The notes under the pieces were generated by a model. The model was given only the letters and a program-made list of their open reading frames with translations. It searched no databases and was not told the origin of the DNA. Source: CAYUQT01 sp964446835 (GTDB lineage Bacteria > Planctomycetota > Phycisphaerae > UBA1845 > JAFGLZ01). Taken from it: a stretch of DNA of 64,000 nucleotides. The stretch is from assembly GCA_964446835.1 (NCBI GenBank), contig CAYUQT010000050.1:10577-74576 (forward strand), given 5' to 3'. A program made the translations under genes and the position numbers. This document shows, one piece after another, positions 9,980 to 18,778 of this stretch; position 1 is the stretch's first letter, and the number at the start of each line of letters is the position of its first letter.

Positions 9980-11269
9980 ATGGAACCCGTCGTTCAACTG
10001 GCGTTGGATTTCCTGAATATCGACCAGGCGCTTCGTGTCGCCCGGGAGGCCGTTGCCGGTGGCATCGACTGGCTGGAGGCGGGCACACCGCTGATAAAGG
10101 CCGAGGGGCTCAATGCTGTCCGACGTCTCCGCGCGGAGTTTCCGAACAAGACGATCGTCGCCGACATGAAGGTTATGGATGCGGGGCGGATCGAGGTTGA
10201 GGCCGCGGCCAAGGCCGGGGCCAATGTGGTGGACGTCCTCGGCGCTGCCTGCAATGAGACCATTCGTGAGTGCGTCGAGGCCGGTCGAAGTTACGGTGCG
10301 CGAGTCATCGTGGATCTGATTGCCGTGCCGGACCCCGTGACCCGCGCAGTAGAAATCGCCGCTCTGCGCCCCGACTATATTGGTGTTCACATCTCCATCG
10401 ATGAGCAGATGCACGGAAAGATGAGTCTCTGTACCCTCGTTGAGATTGCCAAGCGGGTGGATATTCCGTTGGCCGTGGCAGGGGGGATCAACTCACAGAC
10501 CTGCGTCGCTGCCGTGGAGAGCGGTGCCAGCATCGTGATTGTCGGGGGTGCGATCAGCAAGTCGCCGGACGCTCGAAAGGCAACCGAGGAGATCAAACGG
10601 GCGGTGGCCACCCGCCGTCCGGTGGTCAGTGAACTGTTCCGCCGCGTCGGTCCGGGTCAGGTGGGGGACGTATTGAAGCGCGTCACGACGGCTGATATTT
10701 CGTTTGCCATGCACAATGCCCGGGAGATCGAGGGTATTCATCCGATCAAGGAAGGGCTGAGAGTGGCGGGGCGGGCGTACACGGTTCGAACTGCGGCGGG
10801 GGACTACGCCAAGCCGGTCGAGGCGATTGACCATGCACAAGCGGGGGATGTCCTGGTGATCGATGCCGGCGGCAAACCACCGGCTGTCTGGGGCGAACTG
10901 GCCACACACAGTTGTCTGAGCAAGGGCATAGCCGGCGTGGTCATCGACGGGGCAATTCGGGACACGGCACAGATCAAGCAGATAGGTTTCCCGGCATTCG
11001 CCCGGTGCATCGTACCCGCCGCGGGTGATCCCAAGGGGCTCGGCGAGATGGATGTTCCCATCGTCGTGGGCCATTGCCGTGTGTGTCCCGGCGACTGGAT
11101 CGTGGGCGATGACGACGGCGTGATCGTGGTTCCCAAGGATCAGGTCGTTGAGGTGGCCAATCGAGCGCAGGACGTTCTCGAGCGTGAGAACCGCATCCGT
11201 GCCGAAATCGAGGCCGGCAGCACGCTGTCGGCCGTCGCCGAGCTGTCCAAGTGGGAGAAGAAGGCCTGA
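9980..11269 (+). CDS. Fused 3-hexulose-6-phosphate synthase and RraA-like protein
   Basis: 429 residues in two parts. Residues about 1-205 are a TIM barrel of the orotidine-5'-phosphate decarboxylase/HPS superfamily with the metal and substrate motif ADMKVMD, so the likely reaction is condensation of formaldehyde with ribulose 5-phosphate, or its reverse. Residues about 215-425 are RraA/HMG-aldolase-like, with GELATHSCLSKGIAGVVIDG and GAIRD, the binding-site motif of the 4-hydroxy-4-methyl-2-oxoglutarate aldolase type. Fusions of this kind are known in archaea and some bacteria. No 6-phospho-3-hexuloisomerase gene is nearby. ATG 9980 is preferred with GGTGA upstream; GTG 9962 is also open. 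Confidence 0.85.
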   Translation: MEPVVQLALDFLNIDQALRVAREAVAGGIDWLEAGTPLIKAEGLNAVRRLRAEFPNKTIVADMKVMDAGRIEVEAAAKAGANVVDVLGAACNETIRECVEAGRSYGARVIVDLIAVPDPVTRAVEIAALRPDYIGVHISIDEQMHGKMSLCTLVEIAKRVDIPLAVAGGINSQTCVAAVESGASIVIVGGAISKSPDARKATEEIKRAVATRRPVVSELFRRVGPGQVGDVLKRVTTADISFAMHNAREIEGIHPIKEGLRVAGRAYTVRTAAGDYAKPVEAIDHAQAGDVLVIDAGGKPPAVWGELATHSCLSKGIAGVVIDGAIRDTAQIKQIGFPAFARCIVPAAGDPKGLGEMDVPIVVGHCRVCPGDWIVGDDDGVIVVPKDQVVEVANRAQDVLERENRIRAEIEAGSTLSAVAELSKWEKKA

Positions 11270-12837
11270 TGGGCGGTCGATCCCGCGACTGGCACTTCAT
11301 CGCGTTCCTGCTGTTGTGTGTTCTCTTGATCCCTGTCACAAGGTTGCCGCAATTCCTGGGTGGGCACATGGTCCCTGATGGGGACGAGGGCGTGCTCGGG
11401 ATCATGAGCAAGCACATCCTGGAGGGGAAGGCATTTCCTGTCTTTTACTACGGCCAGAGCTATGGGTTGTCGACGTTGGAGGCGGGGACGGCCGCATTGT
11501 TCTTCAAGCTGTTTGGCATGAGTACGGAGTCTCTGAAGGCGTCGATGCTGTTGTTGTGGACCGTGGGGTGGCTGTTTCTCGTGCTGGCAATTCGGCGATG
11601 GTTCGACCGTCGGACGGCATGCATTGCGGCGATCCTCATGGCAACATGCCCGGCTTGGGGTATGGCGTCGATGAAGGCGTGGGGCGGGAACATTACAGCC
11701 TTTCTCCTGACGAACTTCTGCTTCTGGATTCTGTCACGTGAAGAGGGGGTGGGCAGGGCCCCTTGGCGCATGGCGATTGTGACGGGGGGGTGCGTCGGTC
11801 TGGTCTACCTGGCCAAACCCATATGGTTGCCGGGCATGGTGCCGGTGGCGGGTGTTGTGCTCATCCGTCGCCGACAGTGGCCGGGCGTCGTGGTCATCGT
11901 GGTGGCAGCAATCGGCCTGGCGGCATTGCTGAGCGCCGTAGCTCCTCGTGTTGTTGCGACCGACTACTGGTCTCCTCCACTGTTCCGGAATCCGGACGTC
12001 TTTCTGGCGATCCGACGACTGCCGTATCGGATATGGGTCAGCATGACCGGGTCCCACTGGATGGAGTATCGCTATGTCGCGGGACCTCTGACAGACATGG
12101 TGGCCGCGATCTGGTCGGTGGCGGTTCCTGCCTGTCTGTTCGTTGAGATTCGGGCTTGGACGGCCGGGCGGCGTTGGTCGATTCGTCAGGCGGCAATGGC
12201 AGGCGTGTTGGGGGTTGTGGGCTTCACGCTGCCGCTCAACCACATCCTGTTCGGATTCCGGTACCTTCTGCCCCTGATCGGGTTCCTTATCATTCCGTTC
12301 TCCGCAGAATTGGGTGACCTCATCGCCCGTCAGGGAACCCGGCGTCTGGTGGCGTATGGGCTGATCATCGTCCTGGTACTGATGGGTTCGGGATCGCTGG
12401 TGGAACACGGGGCGGTTGCCTTCACCGGCTCGTTTGTGCACGGGTGGGTGCCGGAGAAGGCCGCGGTTCAGGCCGTGGCACAGTATCTGTCCGACAACAA
12501 TATTCGCTACGTTTACAGCGTCGATCCGATGTTTCACTGGACGCTGATGTTTGTCAGTGGCGAGAAGGTTGCGGCTCGATGGATCCACCCGTACGATCGC
12601 TATCCGGCTTATCCGCGTTCTGTGGACGAAGCGTTGATGAAAGGGGGAAACGTGGCGATTGTCGGTCGTGTCAGACCGGGGAGCCGATACAGTCGGGACC
12701 TCAAGACCTTTCAGGAGGATCTGCGCAAGGTCGGCTACGGTCATCTCAAGCCGCAGGTCATCGGGGATATGTTCTATGTGTTGCCGCATCCCAGCGTCAC
12801 CTTGATTCGGTCGCTGGGGTTTCGTTTGAATACATGA
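11269..12837 (+). CDS. GT39/ArnT-like membrane glycosyltransferase
   Basis: 522 residues, about eleven membrane helices. The first loop carries DGDEGVLGIMSKHILEGKAF followed by FYYGQSYGLSTLEA, the acidic residues and Gln/Tyr motif typical of protein mannosyltransferase and ArnT-type enzymes that use polyprenyl-linked sugars. The ATG overlaps the TGA of the preceding gene (TGATG), so translation is probably coupled. It in turn overlaps the next gene by four bases. A soluble C-terminal domain of about 120 residues follows the last helix. The sugar donor and acceptor cannot be read from sequence. Confidence 0.75.
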   Translation: MGGRSRDWHFIAFLLLCVLLIPVTRLPQFLGGHMVPDGDEGVLGIMSKHILEGKAFPVFYYGQSYGLSTLEAGTAALFFKLFGMSTESLKASMLLLWTVGWLFLVLAIRRWFDRRTACIAAILMATCPAWGMASMKAWGGNITAFLLTNFCFWILSREEGVGRAPWRMAIVTGGCVGLVYLAKPIWLPGMVPVAGVVLIRRRQWPGVVVIVVAAIGLAALLSAVAPRVVATDYWSPPLFRNPDVFLAIRRLPYRIWVSMTGSHWMEYRYVAGPLTDMVAAIWSVAVPACLFVEIRAWTAGRRWSIRQAAMAGVLGVVGFTLPLNHILFGFRYLLPLIGFLIIPFSAELGDLIARQGTRRLVAYGLIIVLVLMGSGSLVEHGAVAFTGSFVHGWVPEKAAVQAVAQYLSDNNIRYVYSVDPMFHWTLMFVSGEKVAARWIHPYDRYPAYPRSVDEALMKGGNVAIVGRVRPGSRYSRDLKTFQEDLRKVGYGHLKPQVIGDMFYVLPHPSVTLIRSLGFRLNT

Positions 12838-13922
12838 GCCGGGGGAGAGGCGGACTGACTCTCATGAAGATCACCCGACAGACCGTGCTGAAACTCGGCA
12901 ACGCCCTGGTCTCCCTGATCGTCGCGCTGGTCTTGGGCGAGGTGTTTCTTCGATACTACTTCAACGTCGTGACCTACAAGCGTACAGAGGCCGTGGATCG
13001 CATTCAGAAGTACCTTGAGGTGCGTCCGGACATCGGTTTCGTCTGGAAGCCCAATGTCGATCACAAGGATCAGATCATTCTGTCCTGGGCGGATCAGGAC
13101 CCCGAGCACGCGGTTCTGAGCACGGATCAGTGGGGCTTCCGCAACCATCCAAAGGCGATCGCCGGCATCGCGGCGGGTAAACCAGTAGACGTTGTAGGTG
13201 TTGGCGATTCCTTCATCGAGATGGCGGCCCGTCCGCTCTACGAGTTCTTCGAGAAGCAGGGGTTGACCTACCACAGTTTCGCGATGCACCGGCAGTGTAC
13301 CCCTCAGTACAACCTCATCATCGAGCGGTACGCCCTGCCGCTCCATCCGCGCTGGGTTCTGTACGGCGTGTTCGAAAACGACTTCTATGAATTGGGCGAC
13401 TACCAGGCCTGGCGGCAGTCCGGACTGGATTGGTTCACGTATCACAGCGGGTACTGGTGCGGCCCGCCGATCGGGCACGACAGCCTGCTTCGTCCCAAGG
13501 GGTACATGGCATTGTACCAGGCCCTGTTGCCGGCGAGCTTCGTCCAGCGAAAGGTTCAGGGCATCATCGACAGCGCCTTACGAGACACCTGTAGCGATTT
13601 GATGGCCGCCGATCGGCTTTGCCGGCAGGCGAATGCTCGTTTGATCGTGTTGCTGATTCCGGGCAAGGAGACGCTCTTCCACGGTCTCAAGGAAGTTGGC
13701 CGCTGCTATGACCACATCGGCAGGTATCTGAACGACAGGGGCATTGCTGTGTTGGATCTGCGACCTGTGATCCTGAGTCACCCCAAGCCCCGGTCACTCT
13801 TCTATCAGGTGGATGGGCACTGGAATCGCGACGGCATCCGCCGTGCGGCCGACGAGATCTATCAGAAGATGCAGACGAACGGACCGGCAACGCGACCTGC
13901 CTCCTCCAGAGCGGTACCGTAA
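12834..13922 (+). CDS. SGNH/GDSL-type protein of the AlgX/AlgJ-like class
   Basis: About 362 residues. One membrane anchor (about 17-40 of the long form) is followed by a lumenal domain with the block-I-like motif VDVVGVGDSFIEM (Ser in GDS), a middle Asn region (YGVFENDFYELGD) and a C-terminal DGHWNRDG, the Asp/His pair of the catalytic triad. This order fits cell-surface polysaccharide acetyltransferases or esterases. The start is ambiguous: ATG at 12834 overlaps the previous stop (ATGA), and ATG 12864 (MKITRQ) has GGGGGAGAGG 13 bases upstream. The gene forms a translationally coupled pair with the upstream glycosyltransferase, which suggests joint action on a surface glycan. Confidence 0.75.
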   Translation: MSRGRGGLTLMKITRQTVLKLGNALVSLIVALVLGEVFLRYYFNVVTYKRTEAVDRIQKYLEVRPDIGFVWKPNVDHKDQIILSWADQDPEHAVLSTDQWGFRNHPKAIAGIAAGKPVDVVGVGDSFIEMAARPLYEFFEKQGLTYHSFAMHRQCTPQYNLIIERYALPLHPRWVLYGVFENDFYELGDYQAWRQSGLDWFTYHSGYWCGPPIGHDSLLRPKGYMALYQALLPASFVQRKVQGIIDSALRDTCSDLMAADRLCRQANARLIVLLIPGKETLFHGLKEVGRCYDHIGRYLNDRGIAVLDLRPVILSHPKPRSLFYQVDGHWNRDGIRRAADEIYQKMQTNGPATRPASSRAVP

Positions 13923-13935
13923 GGCATGCCGTGCG

Positions 13936-15432
13936 CTATTCCGTGCACCAGAGTGCATAGAGCCGAGCGTTGCTCAGTGTGATCCGGAGGCTGATGGTGC
14001 CAGAGAGCCCGGCCGGTGGTGTCTCTGCCCATTCGGCAGCGACATCCAGGCCGTCAGCTCGGATGGGGCGCGCTGTGGCCACGACCTTGCCGCTGGGGTC
14101 CAACGCTTCGATCAGGATCTGCCCAAAATCGCACTTGGCATTTACGTGAAGCGTCCTGCCCTTCAACCTCAGGGGTTTGGTGATGATCTGTCCCTTATCG
14201 AACGAGGCTCCAAGCGAGACGAATCGGTCTGGAGGAACTGTTGCCAGGCCGACGGCACTTCCGGGTTCGCCGCGATCCTGTCCTTCGTACGGTGGGTGAC
14301 GATACGTTCGTCCCGCATAATAGAATCGCAATTCGTTGCCGACGCGGATGGGCGGATTGCACGCCAGACTGTTGTTGAATCGGTCCCACTCGCCGATGTC
14401 TCCGCATGGGATGAAGGCGATACGTCTTCCGTCACTGTTGCAGACTCGCTGGAAGCGGATTCCGTCGTGGCTTACCGCCAGTTGAATGTCGAGCCAGGAG
14501 TTGCCTTGCTGGCAGGTGAACACCTGTACAAGGCCGATGTAGAGGCCTTCATAGGGGAAGACCAGGACCGAGTAGATCTCCGTTCCTGGTGGGTCCTGTG
14601 TGTCCATGGTCAGGACGACGGGGCCCTTGCCGGGATCGGTGATGTCCCAATGAAGGAAGTCAGGCGATTCCACGCGAGCCACAACGCGTCCCCAGAAGTT
14701 CTTCTTCACCCAGGGATCGCTCTCATTGGCCTTGGCCACGTCGGGGGGGACCTGTCGGGTCCTGCCGTAGAGAACGTATTTGTTGCGGACCGGGTCATGC
14801 ATCCAGTGTGAGGCGCCGTCGCAGATCGCCTCGGTAGTCCAGTTGTCGATGAGGGTCCACCGAAGGCCGTCCGGACTGCCCGCCACACCCAATCCTCGAC
14901 GCTGCCCACGATGGTGGGGGTCCTGTCGGGGGCCGTTGTAGTCGCGCTGCAGGCTCAGAAAACCGAGTTTGTAGCGTCGTTGAGGGTCGGGGTCGCACGG
15001 ATCCTTCATGACGCCGAAGGTCTCATAGTAGTAGGGCAGCGCCACCTTGTCGGGACCCGCTTCGCGAGTCAGGACGAGGTTGGTCTTCTGACCCTGGTGG
15101 CGAATGATGTCCATCATCGGTTTGGACCACGTCAGACCGTCCGAACTTTCGGCGTAGGCCAGACCGCCCTCGGTGATGTACCACATGCGGTACCGAGTTT
15201 CGTCGAGCAGCACAGACCCATAGGTCAGCGCGACCTTTCCTTCCCACGGGGCGTCCGGTCTGAGCAGAGGATTATGTGGGTGCTTGGTCGCGCGACGGAT
15301 CTCCCGGCAAACGCCGCTCATGGAGGCGATCAAGCGGTCGTCCAGAAACAGGACATGCGTGCTGTCCAGGGGGATCGGGGAGGAATCAGCGGCAGCGGTA
15401 CAGAAGACCAAGATGAAGGCGATCGGAGTCAT
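13936..15432 (-). CDS. Secreted GH43/GH32-like five-bladed propeller protein
   Basis: 498 residues. ATG 15432 is chosen because it begins a signal peptide (MTPIAFILVFCTAAADSSP); frame continues open upstream without a better start. The body has the repeated motif style of arabinosidase/levanase-type propellers, for example MWYITEGGLAYAESSDGLTW and GRVVARVESPDFLHWDIT. Catalytic residues are not clear by eye and many planctomycetal proteins of this class are of unknown substrate. The gene is convergent with the SGNH gene, 13 bases away, with no obvious hairpin terminator between them. Confidence 0.7.
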   Translation of the reverse strand: MTPIAFILVFCTAAADSSPIPLDSTHVLFLDDRLIASMSGVCREIRRATKHPHNPLLRPDAPWEGKVALTYGSVLLDETRYRMWYITEGGLAYAESSDGLTWSKPMMDIIRHQGQKTNLVLTREAGPDKVALPYYYETFGVMKDPCDPDPQRRYKLGFLSLQRDYNGPRQDPHHRGQRRGLGVAGSPDGLRWTLIDNWTTEAICDGASHWMHDPVRNKYVLYGRTRQVPPDVAKANESDPWVKKNFWGRVVARVESPDFLHWDITDPGKGPVVLTMDTQDPPGTEIYSVLVFPYEGLYIGLVQVFTCQQGNSWLDIQLAVSHDGIRFQRVCNSDGRRIAFIPCGDIGEWDRFNNSLACNPPIRVGNELRFYYAGRTYRHPPYEGQDRGEPGSAVGLATVPPDRFVSLGASFDKGQIITKPLRLKGRTLHVNAKCDFGQILIEALDPSGKVVATARPIRADGLDVAAEWAETPPAGLSGTISLRITLSNARLYALWCTE

Positions 15433-15936
15433 TGCTGTCTCTCTGGCGAAGTTCGTTGAGGCGCGACCTTGAGAAACGCAGCGGGGTCGTGTGTCTGAGA
15501 TGATACCGGTGCCCCGACGGTCTGTCACCCCTTCTCTTGCGAGGTGGCGCTTGTGCAGAACACAGGAGTGTGACCGACGGTTCCACAGCCTTGGGTTATC
15601 CGCAAGGTGACGCTCACCGCTTGAATCTTTACACTCACAGCTTGACAATAAGGTATAGTTGGCTGTAGTATCACCTTAAATTATCCGCAAGGTCGGTGAT
15701 CGATTCGGGTGGGCCTGTGAGGGGCATGGAAGACACCCTTCGAGACAACAATACGGTGGCAAGACACGTGCGTCAGTTTACTGTTATTGGCTGACCGAAA
15801 GTCATTTTCTTGGATGTAGGGCAACTGTATCTGCTATATGCACTGTGTGCCGATATGGATGGTAGATATAGGTCACCGCGGAATTCGTCGTGTGTCGTGT
15901 TTGGCGCGTGACCTTTTAGAGAGGAAGGAGTGGGTC
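15433..15936. other. Divergent intergenic region with promoter and direct repeats
   Basis: About 500 bases, more AT-rich than its surroundings. It holds a direct repeat of TTATCCGCAAGGT (15596-15608 and 15681-15693) that flanks a candidate promoter at 15642-15671. No coding sequence with a good start was seen; the frame upstream of 15937 is open but begins only at an ATG lacking a ribosome binding site. Confidence 0.45.
15642..15671 (+). promoter_or_regulatory. Candidate sigma-70 promoter
   Basis: TTGACA (15642-15647) is followed after 18 bases by TAGTAT (15666-15671). The direct repeats of TTATCCGCAAGGT lie on either side, so the promoter may be regulated by a protein that binds them. It would drive the propeller gene at 15937 with a leader of roughly 260 bases. 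Confidence 0.45.
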
Positions 15937-18069
15937 ATGAGGGGCGTATCTGTTCTCGGCGTATCGATTCTCATGGGCATCCCCATGATCACGATGGCTT
16001 CGGAGCCGGATTGGGGATGGCAGAATCCCCTTCCCACCGGGAACAGGCTTCAGGGAGTCTGGGGAAGCGATTCCAACAGTGTATTCGCCGTTGGCGAATA
16101 CGGGACCATTCTGTTCTATAACGGTTCGGTCTGGTCGACGATGAGCGGCGGCGTGACAGAGCGGCTCAGCGCCGTTCTGGGTTTCGGGCCGAATGACGTG
16201 TTTGCCGTCGGGTACAAGGGAGAGGTGCTTCGCTACGATGGCAGTTCCTGGTCGGCTATGGTCAGCGGCACGACGTCAGATCTGTATGCCCTCTGGGGCA
16301 GCGATTCGAGCGACCTCTTCGCCGTCGGTTCAGGGGGCGCGATCCTGCACTACGATGGAACCGCCTGGTCGACGATGACCAGCGGGACTGCGGTGGCTCT
16401 TTGGGGCGTCTGGGGCAGTGGTCCGAACGATGTGTTCGCGGTGGGGGACAGCGGCACCATCCTTCGATATGACGGGATCGAATGGCAGCCCATGACCAGC
16501 GGTTCGACGCGGAAGCTTCTGGGCATCTGGGGCACCGGGCCCTCGGACGTGTTCGCCGTGGGCTACTCAGGCACGATCCTCCGATACGATGGGATGACAT
16601 GGTCGCCCTCAACCAGTGGGACTACGATGGCTCTCTCCGGCGTCTGGGGCAGCGCCGGAACCGACGTCTACGCCGTTGGGTATGGCGGCACATTGCTTCA
16701 CTACAGTGGTTCAGGTTGGTCGAGTGTGACGAGCGGAACGTCGTATTTTCTCTACGGCGTCTGGGGTTCGGGCCCAGGCGACATCTTTGTGGTGGGTGAT
16801 CGCGGGACCATCCTTCGTGGCAGCGGATCAATCTGGTCGGCCATGAGCACCGGTGAGAAGTACAACCTCAATGCCGTCTGGGGCTCCGCTTCGGACGACG
16901 TCTACGCGGTGGGCTTCGATGCCAATCAGAATGCCGGGGTTCTGCACTACGACGGGGCAGCCTGGACGGCGATGGACGTTGGGTTGAACGTAAGGCTTCT
17001 GGGCGTTTGGGGCAGTGCAGCGAACGACGTCTTCGCATCGGGGGGCGTCTGGGATGACGCGAATTCTGTGTACCGGGGGGCGGTAGTCCACTATGACGGT
17101 GCGATCTGGACGCAGATGCCCATTCCACCGGCGACATCATTGACCAGCATCTACGGGTTTGGGCCGAACAGTGTGTTCTGCGTGGGGGAGGGTGGCGCGA
17201 TCCTTTACTATGATGGATCCGCCTGGTCGGCGATGGGCGGGGGAGGCGGGAACAACCTGGCCTGTGTCTGGGGGACGAGTCCCAACGACGTCTATGCCGT
17301 CGGATATAATCCGATCACCGACCTGGGCGTGTTGCTTCACTACGATGGTTCGGTCTGGACGACTTCCAGTACGGACGAGACGATTCTTCTGTCGATCTGG
17401 GGAACCGGGCCGAATGATCTGTTCGCTGCCGGTTGGGGGGGGATCATCTTCCACTATGACGGAGTCGAATGGTCTGAGGCAGACACGGGCATGCCTATCG
17501 ATGTGATCTTCTGGCAGGGTTGGAGCGCCGGGCCGAATGATGCGTTCGTTGTCGGTGCGCAGGGGTATGAGCAGAAAGGTGCTATCCTCCACTTCGATGG
17601 TTCCGCATGGTCGTCGATGAACATCGGGACGGGTAGCGGGATGAAAGCCATTTGGGGGGCCAGCTCCAGCGACGTCTTTGCCGTTGGGATTGAGGGCACG
17701 ATTCTCCATTACCCACAAGCGACTTACTCCTTGGACGTGAGCATCGTTCATTCGGACTATGGACATGTCGAGCTCAGTCCGCTGCCCAAGGATGCAAACG
17801 CCCCGCGTTATCCAAAGGGGACGGTGGTGACGCTGACGGCTGTTCCCAACTCGGGTAAGAAGCTCGAGACGTGGACAGTCTGGGATCCCAATTTCCCGGG
17901 AGACCCGAATTTCGGGGTGGTCGACGCCAACAAGGTGATCACACTCGTGATGGATCAAGACTATCAGGTGGAGGCCGCTTTCAAGTGCGGTTCGGGGATG
18001 GAGGTCTTCCTGCCGATGGCGATGTTCAGCCTGCTTCTCGTGGCGGGGATTCGACGGGGCGGGGAGTAG
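15937..18069 (+). CDS. Secreted 14-repeat propeller protein with InlB-type repeat and sorting tail
   Basis: 710 residues. ATG 15937 follows AGGAAGGAG (15922-15930) and starts a signal peptide. About fourteen tandem repeats of 40-45 residues follow, each of the form WGSxPNDVFAVGxxGTILHYDGxxWSxMxSGT, a beta-propeller-like unit. Two or more propellers or one large superhelix could form. Residues about 610-685 are a divergent InlB-type repeat (VTLTAVPNSGKKLETWTV). The end is FKCGSG, a hydrophobic helix and IRRGGE, the tail seen on other proteins here. Repeats of this type occur in myxobacterial and planctomycetal surface proteins of unknown role, probably binding or adhesion. Confidence 0.85.
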   Translation: MRGVSVLGVSILMGIPMITMASEPDWGWQNPLPTGNRLQGVWGSDSNSVFAVGEYGTILFYNGSVWSTMSGGVTERLSAVLGFGPNDVFAVGYKGEVLRYDGSSWSAMVSGTTSDLYALWGSDSSDLFAVGSGGAILHYDGTAWSTMTSGTAVALWGVWGSGPNDVFAVGDSGTILRYDGIEWQPMTSGSTRKLLGIWGTGPSDVFAVGYSGTILRYDGMTWSPSTSGTTMALSGVWGSAGTDVYAVGYGGTLLHYSGSGWSSVTSGTSYFLYGVWGSGPGDIFVVGDRGTILRGSGSIWSAMSTGEKYNLNAVWGSASDDVYAVGFDANQNAGVLHYDGAAWTAMDVGLNVRLLGVWGSAANDVFASGGVWDDANSVYRGAVVHYDGAIWTQMPIPPATSLTSIYGFGPNSVFCVGEGGAILYYDGSAWSAMGGGGGNNLACVWGTSPNDVYAVGYNPITDLGVLLHYDGSVWTTSSTDETILLSIWGTGPNDLFAAGWGGIIFHYDGVEWSEADTGMPIDVIFWQGWSAGPNDAFVVGAQGYEQKGAILHFDGSAWSSMNIGTGSGMKAIWGASSSDVFAVGIEGTILHYPQATYSLDVSIVHSDYGHVELSPLPKDANAPRYPKGTVVTLTAVPNSGKKLETWTVWDPNFPGDPNFGVVDANKVITLVMDQDYQVEAAFKCGSGMEVFLPMAMFSLLLVAGIRRGGE

Positions 18070-18258
18070 GTGAGTCGACGTCGATTCTCTCCTGAGCGGG
18101 TGTGATGGCACACCCATGAACAGGGGGCGAGCAGCGTTGCTCGATCGCGTGTTTGACGGCGAGTTTGGTTTCAGGCATCGATAGTCTGACAGAGATGCTC
18201 TGACTGGGTTTTCGCGACGCGTTCATCCTGAAACCGGATTGGCCTTCGATGCGAGGGA

Positions 18259-18687
18259 TCATCCTCCGGTCAGGGCGGCGATCTTGCCGTGAGCGTCTGT
18301 GATGGCGGTGATTCGCAGGCCGAAGTTCTCACCCACTTTGACGGCGCGTCCGTGACCGACGCACTTGTTGTTGATCAACAGATCGAGTTCATCATCCGCG
18401 GGTTTCTCAAACTCGATGATCGAGCCTGTAGCCAGTTGCATGATGGACTTGACCGGCATCTTGCGCTCGGCGAGACGGACGATCACGGGGACTTCAATTT
18501 GCAGAACGCGCCGGAGATTGATGTTCGCGGTCCCCGGGGCCCTGACAGGGGGGGGCGGTGGGGTTGGCTCTGAGCTGGTAGACAGTGGGCCTGCAGAGGA
18601 GATGCCCTCTGTCTCTTCGGTCAATGTTGCCAACGCGTTCTGCGCTTCGGCAAGTATGGCGTCGATTTCGAGTTGAGCGTTGGACAT
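18259..18687 (-). CDS. fliN: FliN-like flagellar switch (SpoA domain) protein
   Basis: 142 residues. A helical, Pro-rich linker (about 1-55, with a run of Pro residues) is followed by a SpoA/FliN domain: LRRVLQIEVPVIVRLAERKM, then IMQLATGSIIEFEKPADDELDLLINNKCVGHGRAVKV and NFGLRIT. The domain arrangement fits FliN of the flagellar C-ring. No other flagellar gene is within the window, so it stands apart from its usual operon partners. ATG 18687 is preferred to an upstream ATG at 18732 because it starts the conserved Glu/Leu-rich helix. It lies downstream of fabF on the same strand with a 91-base gap. Confidence 0.8.
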   Translation of the reverse strand: MSNAQLEIDAILAEAQNALATLTEETEGISSAGPLSTSSEPTPPPPPVRAPGTANINLRRVLQIEVPVIVRLAERKMPVKSIMQLATGSIIEFEKPADDELDLLINNKCVGHGRAVKVGENFGLRITAITDAHGKIAALTGG

Positions 18688-18778
18688 AACCGACAGACTC
18701 CGGGCGCAGCCACAATACGGATAGCTGACCACCTGGTATCCCTGTTATCGGTCTAGGTGGGCTTGGACTTGAGGACGG

